Assembly: GCA_006503535.1 (NCBI GenBank)
Contig: QYRS01000003.1
Location: 4,092,001-4,156,000, forward strand
Direction of reading: 5' to 3'
Origin: Arthrinium phaeospermum
Lineage: Eukaryota > Ascomycota > Sordariomycetes > Amphisphaeriales > Apiosporaceae
DNA length: 64,000 bases
Below are positions 21,858-33,526 of this stretch, in pieces. Under the pieces are notes generated by a model that did no database searches, was not told where the DNA came from, and was given only the letters and a program-made list of their open reading frames with translations. The number at the start of each line of letters is the position of its first letter. The stretch's first letter is position 1. The translations under genes were made by a program, and so were the position numbers.

Positions 21858-22877
21858 TCACTTCTTCCAGAGGTCAGAGGCGCTGTTTGCCGATCCACCC
21901 TTGGAGTCCTTCCCAGACCAGCCGACCGCCTGAATGGTGAACTCGTCGCTCTTCTCAATCTCCTCAGCTCGCGCCTTGAGCTCGTCCACATCCCAGTTGG
22001 ACCAAAGAAACTTGCCCTTCAAGAAGGCGGCCTCGGGGCTAGCAAGCCAGAGCATAAAGCCAGCGGGCAGAGACACTGTTATTCCAACAATCACGAACGG
22101 GTTAGCTGTCAGTCATTTGGAAGCACCCCCTAGTATGCGTCTCCACATGTGCAGAGGGTAGATGTATAACTCACCATGATCCTCATACCCCAGCGCCTTA
22201 ACCCCGCCCGCCGCGCGGTTCATGTCCGTATCCACGATGCCCGGCTGCAAGTGGTACACGCGCAGGTGCGGGTGCGCGAACCCGAGGGCGTCCCAGACGC
22301 GGTAGGCGGCGAGCTTGCCCACGCTGTACGAGGCGAAGGCGTTCGCAAAGTTGAGGTAGGACGCGTTGGACGAGACGTTGACGACCACTGCATCCTTAGC
22401 CGCGTATTGTAGAAATGCCTGCGCCACGTACAGGGCGCTGCTGACGTTGTCCTGGACTCCCGCGAGGAAGGCGGCCGGGTCTACGTCGCCGATGCCCTCG
22501 AGGGGGCCGGTCATGCCGGCGTTGCTGATCAGCACGTCGATCTTGGTCCCATCCTTGGCGAAGTTGGAGAAGGCGACGTCCACCTGCGCCTTGTCCGTCA
22601 CGTCGGTCGGGGTCGCCGTGACGGCAGTCTCAGGGTACTGCGACTCGATGGACGCCTTGGTGGCCTGGAGAGGCTCCGAGCGCCGCCCAATTAGTAGGAT
22701 GCGCGATGCGCCCGCGGCAGCGAAGAAGCGCGCGGTCTCGGCGCCAATGCCTGTGCCGCCGCCGGTCACGACGACGGTCTTGCCGCTGGCCGAGTTCTCG
22801 GGGCGGGTGGGCGAGATGGTGGGGTAGCTGTTGTCGCGGTTGATCTTGGTGGGGACGGGTAGGCGTGGTTGAGGCAT
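21858..22877 (-). CDS. Short-chain dehydrogenase/reductase
   Basis: Two exons, 22175-22877 and 21858-22075 (intron 99 nt), encode 306 aa. The SDR signatures are complete: TGGGTGIG (38-45), SNAG (118-121), VNVSS (167-171) and catalytic Y184-S-V-G-K188. The C-terminal exon (DVDELKARAEEIEKSDEF) matches the tail of a fungal NAD(P)-binding group close to the sorbitol-dehydrogenase-like SDRs. Start at 22877 (MPQPRLP) is preferred over the upstream in-frame ATG at 22970, whose extension is His/Asn-rich and unlike the family. It is convergent with the flavin monooxygenase gene, 276 bp away. Confidence 0.87.
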
Positions 22878-23331
22878 GCTGGGCGATTGGTGATGTTTAT
22901 CAAGGTGCGTATTGCAGTTGTGTCGGAGGTTGTGGTGGGCAATGGAGTGTAGTGCTTTGCTGCATTTCATCGTTTTTCAAAGGCATGATGGGCATGCATC
23001 TTATATGCACATGGAGCTGCCTGGGTCATTGTCATTTCTAACTCCAAATCGTTGAAGACTTCAAATTTTCTCCGTAGGTTGTGCTTTTTTCGGGCAACTT
23101 TGTCAAATAGGGAGTGGTGCCCGGTACAAAGTGTTCCGGTTGGAGATGGATTTGGAGGTCATTACTGTCGCTTTTAGGGGTGCTGCGGTGCTAGGCCAAA
23201 GGGGCTGACAAATGCTAAGAGTGTAGTGCTTACCAAAGCAAGCTCTCAGTCAATGCCTTGTTGTTTCAATGTCTTCCCTCCAAGCTTCGCTTTGGAGACA
23301 CAAAGTACGAAATTCAGCGGTTCAAATTGAA
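22878..23331. other. Divergent promoter region between SDR and regulator
   Basis: A 454-bp gap between the SDR start on the minus strand and the zinc-finger regulator on the plus strand. It could carry sites for co-regulation of the two. I see no clear TATA box or inverted CGG triplets. Confidence 0.4.
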
Positions 23332-25159
23332 ATGAATTACGAAAGCTTGGAGAAAGATATTGCTCAGTCAGTTATGCGTTGCCTGCAGTGCAACAAGCCG
23401 TTTGACAAGGGTGAGTTGTTGCGCCCGCCCCAATTGGCGCTGGCCAAGTAATTGCCCCGCGCTCTGCTGTGTCGCGCTCTTTGACTGACAAAGCATTCGC
23501 AGCATCCAGCTTGAAGAGACACGGATACTACTGCCGCACTCGAAAGCTAGGAGACCATGCATCTAAAGTTCGGTCCTGTGTTCCTTGCGTCAGCGGAAAG
23601 GCACGTTGCGATCGGAAGCGACCCGAGTGCTCGAGATGTCTGAATAAGGGCATCGACTGTCGCTATGCAGAAAATGACCTGCGGGGCAGCGCACAGGGGA
23701 GCTCGCAGCAGATTCACGAGTTTGCCTCCCCCAGATCGCCAAACACTAGATCATCACGCGCAAACTCATCGCCTGCAGCCAGGGTTCCCCAAGAAACCTA
23801 TGTTATTACAACTGGCGATGATTTTACCACCCCACTGGAAGTAGCATCGGGCAAGCCTAGAGCAGCGCTCGGTTGGGCCGAACCCCAGGATGCTGAATTG
23901 TTCGATTTTGAGGCGCCGCCGGAGCTTACAGCGGCCCCTTCACCAAAACTTCCACAATTCACACTGCCGCCTATGGCACTCCAAAGCAACCAACCGTTTC
24001 CACTGCCGAAAACTCTACCATTTCCAAATGGATTGACAATACCCAGGTCACCGAGCAGCAATAGGCGATCACTCATCAGACGGCCGAAGCTGAAGACGGG
24101 GGCACAGAGGGTGGCCAGCCTTGTATGCCACACCCTCAAGTCGTACCCTCTCATGATGATGCGGGACAAGACACTGCCTCCCTTCATTCACCCACAGATG
24201 CTGCTTTCCGACTCTGGCGCGCAGGACATGGAGCCGCTGCATAATTGCATCAGCCTCATGAACATGCTCCACGCTGGACTCCAGGGAAGCCGGAAGCTGT
24301 TCTGGAGAAACGTCCGTCAGGAGTGTGAACGTCTCTGCAAAGCGGTACGTGAACTGAGCCCTCATGTTGATGTGATACATCGAGGGACCGATCCGCTGAT
24401 GACTATACTATACTGCTTAGCCTTCAAAGCTAAGTTATCTGGAAGTCGTCGCAGCCCTGCAGGCGCTGTCGATATACATCATCGTGCGGCTGGATGACCG
24501 GGAGACGGAAGAGAATGACATCGATGGTATTTTGATCATGACGGTAATAGTAAGCCTTCCGACACTCTCCCCGTGTGTTACTACACACTGGCACATGTGA
24601 CCTCATGCTAACCCTACCGAATTTATAGGTCTTATCCATGGAACTCGGCAGGGCAAACCTCGGAAAAGAATCTGCGCATAGGGTCATGAGCCCCGAATCA
24701 ACATGGAGGCATTGGATATTGGTAGAGTCAGGCCGACGGTCAGTCGAATCTCGCTTTCCTTTTTAAACCCCGCTTCAAGTAAATAATGGCGCTGACTACT
24801 TTAACAGGCTGTGTGTCCTCTACCAGATCGTGAACATGGTGGTCGTGTTCGAGCCAGCCGCTATGTGTGACCTGCACGCAGATGGGCTGATCCTGTCACC
24901 TCTACCAGCAAGGCGGAAGCTGTGGGAGGCGGACACTGCTTCCAAGTGGATGTCGGAGATAAAGCGGGATCTCGGATCCCAGACCGACTACGGAATGACG
25001 GTCAAGGGTGATCTTGTGAAAGCGAGCGAGAGCCCCGTTATCGACAGTACGGGAGAACCCGGCCCTCGCATGAGGCAAACGGCAGATTGGGAAGAGTGGC
25101 TCGCTGGCATGGATAGCTTTGGGGGCTTGGTTATGCTGGCTGCGTCGTTGGTAGGGTAG
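23332..25159 (+). CDS. Transcription factor with C2H2-like finger plus Zn2Cys6 cluster
   Basis: Five exons: 23332-23410, 23503-24344, 24421-24549, 24629-24738 and 24808-25159, coding 503 aa. Residues 17-37 form a finger C-x2-C-x12-H-x3-C (last ligand Cys instead of His), with the SSLKRHGYYC signature split by intron 1. Residues 52-79 are a Zn2Cys6 cluster (C52, C55, C62, C69, C72, C79). A Pro/Ser-rich linker follows. The C-terminal half contains the family's conserved AALQALSIYIIVRL, WRHWILVESGRR, FEPAAMCDL and LSPLPARRKLWEA motifs. Homologous regulators often sit next to the metabolic genes they control, so the adjacent SDR and monooxygenase are plausible targets (inference). Starts at 23269 or 23374 are possible in the same frame. 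Confidence 0.85.
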
Positions 25160-26707
25160 AATCGGATCCTTCAACACAGAATCAAGATATTTCATGCCGA
25201 AGATACAGATCTCGTCATGATGGCGTCAGACCTCTTGACGCTGCCTAGGAGTCCCGGCGGAGACGGCTTCAAAGAATGTATGGCGTCTCCTGTAATATGT
25301 GGGAGGGTCAAGCCTCCACCGTGATCATGTCTTACCATTGTAGCTAAGGATGTTGCATCATAAGAACAAATTGAAGACTCGAGCTGAAAGAGAAGGACTG
25401 AAATCAACGAAAAATGATCGATTTGCCCGGTTCCTAATACTATAGCTCACCATATGGTGGTGCTATATGCTAAAGAAAAGAAGTAAGAAGCTTAGCAGGG
25501 CAACTCCACTGTGGCGTGCCAGACCCGATCTCTGCTTAGAACAGCGCGTGCTTCCTCGGGATCCAGTCAGGGATTATTGACCAGTAGACGGCCTGAGCCG
25601 TGCTTATGCTCTGGGTGTTGAAGCCCGACGGTAGGATTCCAGGTCCCCGAATCCAGTGGCGGTCTTGGAAAAGGCGGGGTATGGCCTGGCCGTGGCAGAT
25701 CTAGATCCCATAGTCAAAGTCGGCCTCAGCCCGTTTACATTGAGGTCTCTTTTCTTTTGCCCTTATTAAGGCTGTGATTCTACCCTGTCCTATCGATGCC
25801 CAACATGCGTACACATGTACTTGCAACCGCCGTCTTGTCGGTCTGTCGCACTACCACAAGCTCCCGCACAGGCAAATGACAGGTCGATCAATTACAGCCA
25901 GGAAACGTCGGTGGCGTAGACTAGCCTGGGCTGCGCCAAGTCTCAACGTCGATCCTCAAGCATTAGTATGCACCGTCCTTTCCCATGGTCTATACCTATC
26001 ACGCCATCAGTATAGCCCTCTGAAGACTGAAGACTGAAAACCTCCACGTCGCACATAGCCCTGTACCACCGGGTGATTCTGCAATCCGAGGATGTAAGAA
26101 TGTGGCTGCCGACAAGTATGCAGGATGCATCTGCACCGCCTTGCCCCAAGTGCTCTTCGGCCCCGAGGTGAAACAGACCTCCCAGCCGTTGTGGCGTTTC
26201 CACGAGGGGTGTTCCTTGAAAGACGTCGAATCACTCAGGCTGTACTATTTTGGTTCTACATAGCACAGGACGTCAGTGAGTACTCAGCTGACCATGCCAC
26301 GTTAGCCAATGAGATCATTCACATTGCGGCAGATAATACCTGCTGGCCAACACTGGATTGTGTCTGGTCGTCGACGGTGCTCCCCCATCCCTGATGATCT
26401 GCGCATAGGCCGTGTCTTCAGGGGCGCCGCCGACATTGACAGATGGACAACGCATTCGCGTGGACTCGTCGGCGACCTGGAGAAGCCCGATGCTTGTTTT
26501 ATGCAAGCTGCGTACGTGCCGGGGTCGGGGTTGATGAGAGACGACGAGAAGGCATGAGGCGTATCTGAAGTATTATAAATAGAGGTGAAAGACCCTCTGT
26601 TCAGATTTCGACCCGTCCCTCAAGTTCACCATCAACCTTCCAAAGCATCAAGCAACACTCAACATCTCACACAGGATTTCCATTTCAACCACCCTTCACT
26701 ACCCAAA
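25160..26707. other. Long intergenic region, no gene seen
   Basis: 1.5 kb without a supported coding frame. Frames at 25774-26037, 26125-26394 and 26309-26557 are short, overlapping on both strands, and lack a start context or splice continuation. The right end is the promoter of the small secreted peptide gene. Confidence 0.5.
26574..26581 (+). promoter_or_regulatory. TATA box of the small secreted peptide gene
   Basis: TATAAATA lies 134 bp upstream of the ATG at 26708, followed by a CT/CA-rich leader (CATCAACC, CAACACTC), typical of strongly expressed fungal genes. Confidence 0.6.
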
Positions 26708-27099
26708 ATGCAGTTCTCCAAGCTCCTCATGGTCGTTGTTGGCCTTGCCGTCACTGGCTCCAGCGCCGACTGCATCGTAAGACGTTCTCTTCCCTGTCTC
26801 ACCACATAACCAAATATCGCCAATCTAGACTGCCCCTCTGAATGCATCGTTTCCCCTCAAACTGTTTCAAGTGCTGACTAGGAGCCCTCCGGCCTACTGT
26901 ATAGCGAAAGGACAGGGGCGATGCATGCGGCCTTCAGCGTCCTATCAACTGCGGCCCGATCCCCGGCACCGACAAGCACAAGTGTTGCGTAAGTGATCGC
27001 TCTCCTTTTACTCCATTTCATTGGAGAGCGGATATGGTTTGGGCTGACTCTGTGCACGTTGGAATCGAAATGTAGCAAGCCGCTGGACAGTGCCAGTAA
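26708..27099 (+). CDS. 58-residue secreted six-cysteine peptide
   Basis: Three exons: 26708-26776, 26905-26988 and 27076-27099. Introns are GTAAGA...TATAG (128 nt) and GTAAGT...GTAG (87 nt), both in phase 0. Residues 1-20 are a signal peptide (MQFSKLLMVVVGLAVTGSSA). The mature part of ~38 residues has six cysteines spaced C-x8-C-x7-C-x10-C-C-x5-C, with NCGPIPGTDKHKCC in exon 2. A TATA box and leader support expression. No family is recognised. The size and Cys content fit a secreted disulfide-rich effector or antimicrobial-like peptide, but that is inference. The first acceptor could instead be the CTAG at 26880, but that reading breaks the cysteine-rich frame. Confidence 0.62.
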
Positions 27100-27535
27100 C
27101 TGGAGCATAACTGAAGCATCTTGAATCGATCAGCCTTGGTGGGATCTGTTCCCACATCCCAGACGGAAATATACAATGGGATAACCTGGAGCTCTCTCTC
27201 CCTTCCGGTGACAGGCGTGGGCTCGACTGTTATGGCATAACCAAGTTGGAGAGTGGGTATTCGAGAGAGTGGAATCGCGTTTCGTGGTAGCGTACGGACC
27301 ACGATAGACATTCTTTTATATTGAGACAGCACGAAACCAAATAAAACTGATTGGCCATCAGGATCTCTCTTTATATGACCTCTGACTGTGTAAACTTTAT
27401 ATACAAAGGGGAATACTATTGCCGAACTTGAAAAAGGTGCATGAAGCTACCTCAGCCCAACACTAGAACTCTTGGTCAACACCCCCAAATTGATTAAGTA
27501 TCAAACCCCGTCACGTTTGAACGTCCCTGGAGGTA
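27100..27535. other. Convergent intergenic region
   Basis: 436 bp between stop codons of convergent genes. No gene or repeat recognised. Confidence 0.4.
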
Positions 27536-30500
27536 TTATCCGGGTCTCGCATCCTGTGAAGTCTGGCCTCTCCTTCGGTCCCTCCGCCGGCGACGGTCTG
27601 TCTTCCACTTGTAGATGCCCCACGCGAGAAGCACTGCAACTTCCAAGGCGAACAGGACGGAAAGATAGCCGACCTGGCTCTCTCGCGACCAGTAGCCCAG
27701 CTCGCTGTCACAGTACCGCCCCTCGATGACCCCACATCGCACCGTTTGCCAGCCTCTGACGGCAATCAGCACGAGCCGGCCGGCAGCGTAGCCCCCCATC
27801 GTCACTGCGAGTGTCTCGGCACGCCAGGCAGGCTCTTGGGACTCGGTTATCAGGAAGGCCCAAATCACTGGCGTCGGGCGCCGCCGCGTTAGCCAACGAT
27901 TTGCAAGATTTTTCGGACGAGGCATGTCGCTTACAGAATTGAGTCATGGCAGGGAGCATGACGACGAGGTGGCCTCTTGGCCTGGGGATCGGCCGGTTTG
28001 GGTCGATGGATATCGCGACGGCAAAGGTTGCACAGACGAACAACAGTATGACCAGCACTGTGGGGCGGTTGTCTGTTAGTAATGTTGTAGAAACCGGGAC
28101 AGCACGAAAAGCTGGCGGAATAAACGTACCGCGCAACTTGGGGGCCGTTCTGAAAACGAGGCCGGCTAGGAGAAGAAGACCGATTGGGAAGAGCGCGATG
28201 GTGACGAAACCCAGTCTTTGGGCCTCCAGGTACGAAAAAGCGTCCACTTGAAACACGGCGAGGCCAGTCGAAAGATACGACAGAGAGAAGAAGAGCCATG
28301 TGTGCGGCCGTTTCAGCAGTCGCGAAAGTCTTGACAATAGCGACGTTATCTGTGGGCTGTTAGCGAAATACGAGCAGTGTTGCGGGCGGAGCCTTGCTTA
28401 CCTCTCTTGGTCCATCATCTTGTGCATTCGATTGCATGGATACGTAGCGTGCTCTATCCCGCGGATGGGTCCAATGCACTTGGTCGGGCGTTCCGATGAA
28501 AAGGAAGGCATATACCGACAGCAGGATACGGACGGTGTGCATGACGAAATTATAACGTAAGACACTGTACGCCGATGACGTCAGGTAGGCGATATGCTTC
28601 CAAATGCCGGTGAATAGGGGCAGACCGCACGTCCAAATCAGAAGTCTGAAGGCTCCAGCGGGAGAGGGTCCGTACCATTCGCCGGTCAAGAAGACAAATG
28701 ACGACGACAGCAGCCCGTCCGCTATACCAGCCAATAGCTGGAGGGCGTTATCTGCTCCGTAAGATACGATTTCACCTCTGATCAAAAGTATGGCCAAACT
28801 CAGCGAGATGACGGCTGCGATGGTACAGTCAGTAGTGCCCAGGATGTTCGGGCGGCCATCTGTTCCACCTACATGCTAGTAGACCGGCGCCCCCAGTGAC
28901 ATAGCGCATGGATATTCGTCGAAAGCATAGGGGGACGAATGCCTGGGCCACTAGGAACCCCAGGAAGTAAACGAGAGACGTGAGTTGAACACCGTCTACC
29001 GGCGCTTGACCAAACATGACCTGCAGACATTGGTGAATGGCGAGCACTTCAGTATTTGCAAAGACGATTGTTGAATGGAAGGCTGGCTTACAAGCATGTA
29101 AGGAATAAGTATCACGTCGGTAGTCCACTTCTCAAAAGCGCCATCGACATGCGAGCCCACGTTCAATTTCGAGACGGGCCCTTGCGGACGATAGGTCCCG
29201 CCGGCCCCTTGGGCTCCGTCTGGCTCCGGCTGTCGTGCGAGCGAGAAGCGGAACCGGTCCATCCGGGGCATGCGGTCCAGGACCGTGGTCTTGAGCCGGA
29301 CGATCTGCTCGCGGGCAAAGGTGTTGCGCCGCCAGTCGTACGAGCACAGGGCCGCGCGCTGCATGCCCCCCTCCCGCCCAAAGACGACGACCGCGGTGGG
29401 CGGGCGGGCGGAGCGGAAGGCCAGGGCCGTCATGGAGAAGGTGTCGATCAGGGTGAATGTGGGCAGCTGTCCGTTATCGGTATCGTTGTTGTTGTCCGGA
29501 AGCGGCGGCAGCCCGACGCACTCGCCATCGGGCGACAGTTCGTGTCGGGAGAGCTGGCTCCCGGCGACGCTCCACCGGAGGCGGCCGCGGGCCGAGCCAA
29601 ACAGCCGTTCCTCGACGTAGCCAAGCGTGGACGGCACGCCCTCCATGCCGATGAACAGGGCCTGCGTGGACCAGAACTTGCCGTCGTAGATGTTGAGGAT
29701 CATGGCGGGCGCACATAACAGTATGAGAACGGTCGGGATGAGGATGATGATTCCGGGGACCAACAGCCCTGCGGTGACGGCGCCGTCGGATCTTAGCAGG
29801 GCGCCCGGAATCGTCAGCGACAATCCGAGTATGAGGTACAACGGGGCGCCACGCAGCAGAATCTTGGCCAAATTCCGGATGAAGGTAGGGCGCTTGAAGA
29901 AGTAGATCTGCTCCACTAGACACCAGTATCAGTTGCTAGTGAACATGAGATAGGTATCAGTACCTATGTGAACACGACTTACTAGAATCCCATTGGATCG
30001 TAGCCCCGTAGGCGCCGTCCAGCGTCACCGTCCCGTCCTCGACGATGCCCGCCACCTGGCACGCCGGCTCCACATCCCAGAGCTTGGCCGACCAAAAGTC
30101 CCCCAGGTCGTACCACTGCGGGCCGGCGGCGCGGCGCCGGAGCGGGTGCTGCAGGCAGATGAGGCGCTCGAGCAGCGCCTCGGTGTCGTTGAGGAGCGAG
30201 AGCCGGGCGAAGGCGACGAAGCCCGTGTCCGTCCGGTGGACGGCGGGGCGGCGCCGCAGCAGGCCCATGAGGGCGTAGACGAGGTCGGCCTGGCTGAACT
30301 GGTCGGTGGACCGCCGCGAGAAGCAGTCGAGCGCGAGGCTGAGGAGCTCGAGCGGCTGCAGGTGGATCGAGGACTCGTAGTGGTCGATGAGCTGGCGGAC
30401 GAGCCTGGCGTCGCGCCAGATGGACCGGGACGCGAAGTGGCGTTTCGCCCACTCCAGCGGCGGACGGGGCCCGTCGACGGCGTAGATCTTGACGCTCTTC

Positions 30501-31696
30501 TCCGAGGAAATGAGCAGGATCTCGGGCAGGGTCCACAGTCGGGTGCCCCATTCCTGGAGCCATCGTACCATGGCCTCCGGGCTATACGGCTCCGGGGTTG
30601 CGGGGGAATGCCTGCTTTGGAGAGGGGGCCCGACGAGGATGGTCAAGGAGTGGGCGGCGCGCACAATGTCGCAGATCCGATAGACGTCAAAGCTCTGGCT
30701 CGTGGCTTTGGCAACACCATCGTCGTCTCGGATGCACTCGAAGTCCAGCCAGAAGGCACTCTTACCCGCCGCCAAAGCGGCCTCGATGCCGTGCCGTCTC
30801 AGCATCTCGCGATCGATCGGCGCGATGCGGGAGAGAGCTTCGCGGGTGACGGGGTCCACCTCCCAGCCCGTCAGCTCGGCGGGGGTAGCTACGCAAAACT
30901 GTCTGCGGGTATAAGACAGGAACACAAAGTCGGTATCGGCATCGTCGCCGTGCTCTCGAACCCAATCAGCCACCAGACGCGTTTCGCACCCCGCGACGTT
31001 CCCGTTAGCGTCGTGCTGGAGGAAGCAGAGGAAGCGCGGCCCAAAGTGGCGCGGAAGAAGGTCGTCATCGTTGCTGTCGTCCAGGTCCTCGAGGGTATTG
31101 CTGTCGTTGGTAGCCAAGGCAGCAGGGGCGCGAGAGATTGGCGCCATCTCGAAATGCCCTTCGGCAAGTAAGGGCTGCAGAGACTCTTCTTCGACTTCGC
31201 GCTCGCGCATCTCATCGTCCCCGCCACGGCCGCGGTTCTCCTTGTGATTGCGCGCGACCATGGGGTACCTGCGATCAAAGGCGCACACCTGGTCGTAGTT
31301 CCCATTGTTCCTCAACGTCCCCTCAAGACTCTGAGGCCAGATGAGCTTGATTACCATGTCAGAATAGAAATGATTGTATCAGGGGTTGGGGTGGCTCACC
31401 ATGGGGATGAGAAGCAGACAAGACGGGATCCATTTCAGGGCCATCATGGAGGAATACGTCCAATGAACAAGTCGGAGTATCAGCGAGACTTGCATGACTG
31501 CCGGCCCGGATCGCTGCCACCTACCGGCAGCATCAGTACCACCAGGCTCAAAGGAGCCCTGGCTCGTTCCTTGAACTACCAGCGGTGTCAGCCGCCCGTC
31601 GACAGGGCTCAAGTACATCTCCTGAGCATGGTCCTCTGCGTCGACCTCGACTACACGCCCGAACGCGTCGCTATGCCACAAGTTGTCAGATTCCAT
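27536..31696 (-). CDS. Large HET-like polytopic membrane protein
   Basis: Eight exons: 31400-31696, 29983-31345, 29101-29915, 28873-29020, 28402-28814, 28130-28349, 27935-28057 and 27536-27867. All introns are GT-AG with matching phase, giving 1,236 aa. Residues ~150-540 are soluble and contain motifs that parallel HET domains in order: FVFLSYTRRQF, SAFWLDFECIRDD and TRLWTLPEILL. The family's GAYGATIQWD then precedes the first membrane spans (LYLILGLSLTIPGALL; GLLVPGIIILIPTVLILLC). A second soluble segment (~590-800) follows. The C-terminal third is a polytopic module with about eight hydrophobic segments, ending in a basic KTDRRRRRDRRR tail. The family is widespread in fungi and uncharacterised. 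The 29021-29100 intron is the least certain, because LVSQPSIQQ just after its donor also looks coding. Confidence 0.75.
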
Positions 31697-32590
31697 CGTC
31701 GGTAACAAGACAGGATCTTGTGGATATTTGTAATACCTAATGTGCATCAGAACAAAAGAACAATAACCAGCAGCCGCTCATCAGGGTCATCCATGCGATC
31801 AACTCCGGAATTATGGAGGTTAAATCCGTGTAGCACACTAGAATCCTTCAAACCCAACAACCCATAATTTAGGCAGCATGGTAAGCCAAAGGTTCATCGA
31901 TGATTGGCTCTTGGGATTTCGTTGCCCATGTGTATAATGAAGCAACTAAGGCTGGGGGGGCATTGGGGGCCAGTAGGGACATCAACAAGACACCGAACTG
32001 ATCAAAACAAGGCTTTCCCCGATAGCTGGCAATAGATACAGCAATAATTCAAGTGTAATGATCCAATTATTCCATTTGTATAGTGGTTTATTACGACCGA
32101 TTATTCCATTTGGATGCTTTAAGCATCGGCAATCAATCGACCTTTTCCGGTGTCTAATCAATGTCACCTCCTGTGGGGGCCAGTGGCGATCAGAACATCT
32201 CAATCACGAGGCTGGCCCAGCTCACTAGCAGCTGCATCTTTCATATATAGACCCAACATGCTGACGACGCCGTGGGAGCCTCAGGCAAGCATAGCCAAAA
32301 CATTAACCAGATTGTTGTTAGCATATGCACATCGACGTACTGGACCATGTTAGATGTTTTCGACGGTCTTCTAATGCGCGGCCATTTGGGATATATTCTT
32401 CTTCCCGCATTTCTCCTTGCATGGGTGCCGGACAGAGGTTGCGAAAGTGGCAGCTGAACGCCACCCACGTGAAGACACGCATGACATGGGTTTTAGCGCC
32501 CGAGTTCCAGCCTCATGAAATCTCTGCTCTACCGTAGTGTTAGCAGCTCCTTTCCCATAGAAGCTCCATCATCGTAGGGTACCTCTTGCC
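31697..32590. other. Intergenic with TTATTCCA-type words
   Basis: 0.9 kb between divergent genes. No gene seen. At 32060-32115 there are two copies of ATTATTCCATTTG about 45 bp apart around a GGTTTATTAC word, similar in wording to the inverted-repeat element at 4357. Confidence 0.45.
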
Positions 32591-33526
32591 ATGCTCTTGC
32601 CACGTCTCATGATCGGCCACGCGCTGTTCGGGTCGGCCACCCGGGCCAGCCGTTGTCGTTTGATCTGCTCCGCCGGCCTCACGATCCGACACTTCTATCA
32701 CGACATCGGACCCAAGATTTCCAGCAACCCTCTGCGGCGTCGTCTCGCCAAAGCTCGCCCCAAATCCCCTGCCCCAATAGGCGACAATGACCACGACCTG
32801 GAAAAGGCAAAGAGCGCGAAACTTGGGACTGATATAAGAAAGTGGCTGCTCCAGGACGATACGCTCGAAGAGGGGTTTCATGCTCTCCCTTATACTGCGA
32901 TATCCGAGGCGGTCGTAAATGCCATCAGCACACATTTCCACCATATCGGGGGTAGCGACCGCAATATCATGATGGAGAAGTTCTGCTATGGGCCCGTGGC
33001 CAGACCCTGTTCAACACACGACGGTGAGCACGTGGTGATGCTGGATGGGCTCTCTATCCTGACATTTCGGTTTCTGGACCCCTTGCCAGAAGGCAGCTAC
33101 ATGCTACTCTACCTCGGTCTCTGGCAATCCGAGGGCCGCATTGGCGACACCGTCAGTCTTCCAAAGGCCGACTGCGACATGGACGACAATATGCACACCA
33201 TAGCAGCGGAGCAATACCATTCGCTGGCACAACGTCAATGCGACCGCCACGGTAGGATGCGTCACTTTGAATTCGGGTCAAATGACAGCTGGTTGAGGAG
33301 AGTGATGATCACGGCCAGTCCTGGAAATTTCACGGCCCTATACTTCCCTGGATACCCAGCAGTGACGGGCGAGCTCGTGTTGGAGGGATGGCCGGGAGAT
33401 TACGCCACTGCTTTGGCCCGCGAAAAGGAGGAGAATCCCGGGCGTGCAACCAAGAGACGAAGAAAGAAGAAGATGAAGAGAGACAGGAAGATCAATAAGG
33501 AAGACAACAATGTTTGGATGGCGTGA
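32591..33526 (+). CDS. Uncharacterised protein with basic C-terminal tail
   Basis: An intronless 311-aa frame with no internal stop. The N-terminal ~40 residues are Arg/Ser/Ala-rich and amphipathic, resembling an organelle-targeting presequence. The centre has conserved-looking globular sequence (FCYGPVARPC, LTFRFLDPLPEGSYMLLYLGLW). The C-terminus is strongly basic (RATKRRRKKKMKRDRK), like a nuclear or nucleolar signal. I do not recognise the family. The contradictory signals mean localisation cannot be assigned. It may be lineage-specific. Confidence 0.5.
   Translation: MLLPRLMIGHALFGSATRASRCRLICSAGLTIRHFYHDIGPKISSNPLRRRLAKARPKSPAPIGDNDHDLEKAKSAKLGTDIRKWLLQDDTLEEGFHALPYTAISEAVVNAISTHFHHIGGSDRNIMMEKFCYGPVARPCSTHDGEHVVMLDGLSILTFRFLDPLPEGSYMLLYLGLWQSEGRIGDTVSLPKADCDMDDNMHTIAAEQYHSLAQRQCDRHGRMRHFEFGSNDSWLRRVMITASPGNFTALYFPGYPAVTGELVLEGWPGDYATALAREKEENPGRATKRRRKKKMKRDRKINKEDNNVWMA

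Noticed and set aside
28829..29020. Reading the HET-like membrane gene as ending at 28829, with a separate membrane gene downstream
   Set aside because: A perfect GTAGGT...CTACTGAC...CGCAG intron (28815-28872) joins the frames and gives one continuous polytopic protein.
29993..31171. 392-codon plus-strand open frame
   Set aside because: It is antisense to the coding exon 2 of the HET-like membrane gene, whose minus-strand frame has family motifs and phase-consistent introns. High GC keeps the opposite strand open.
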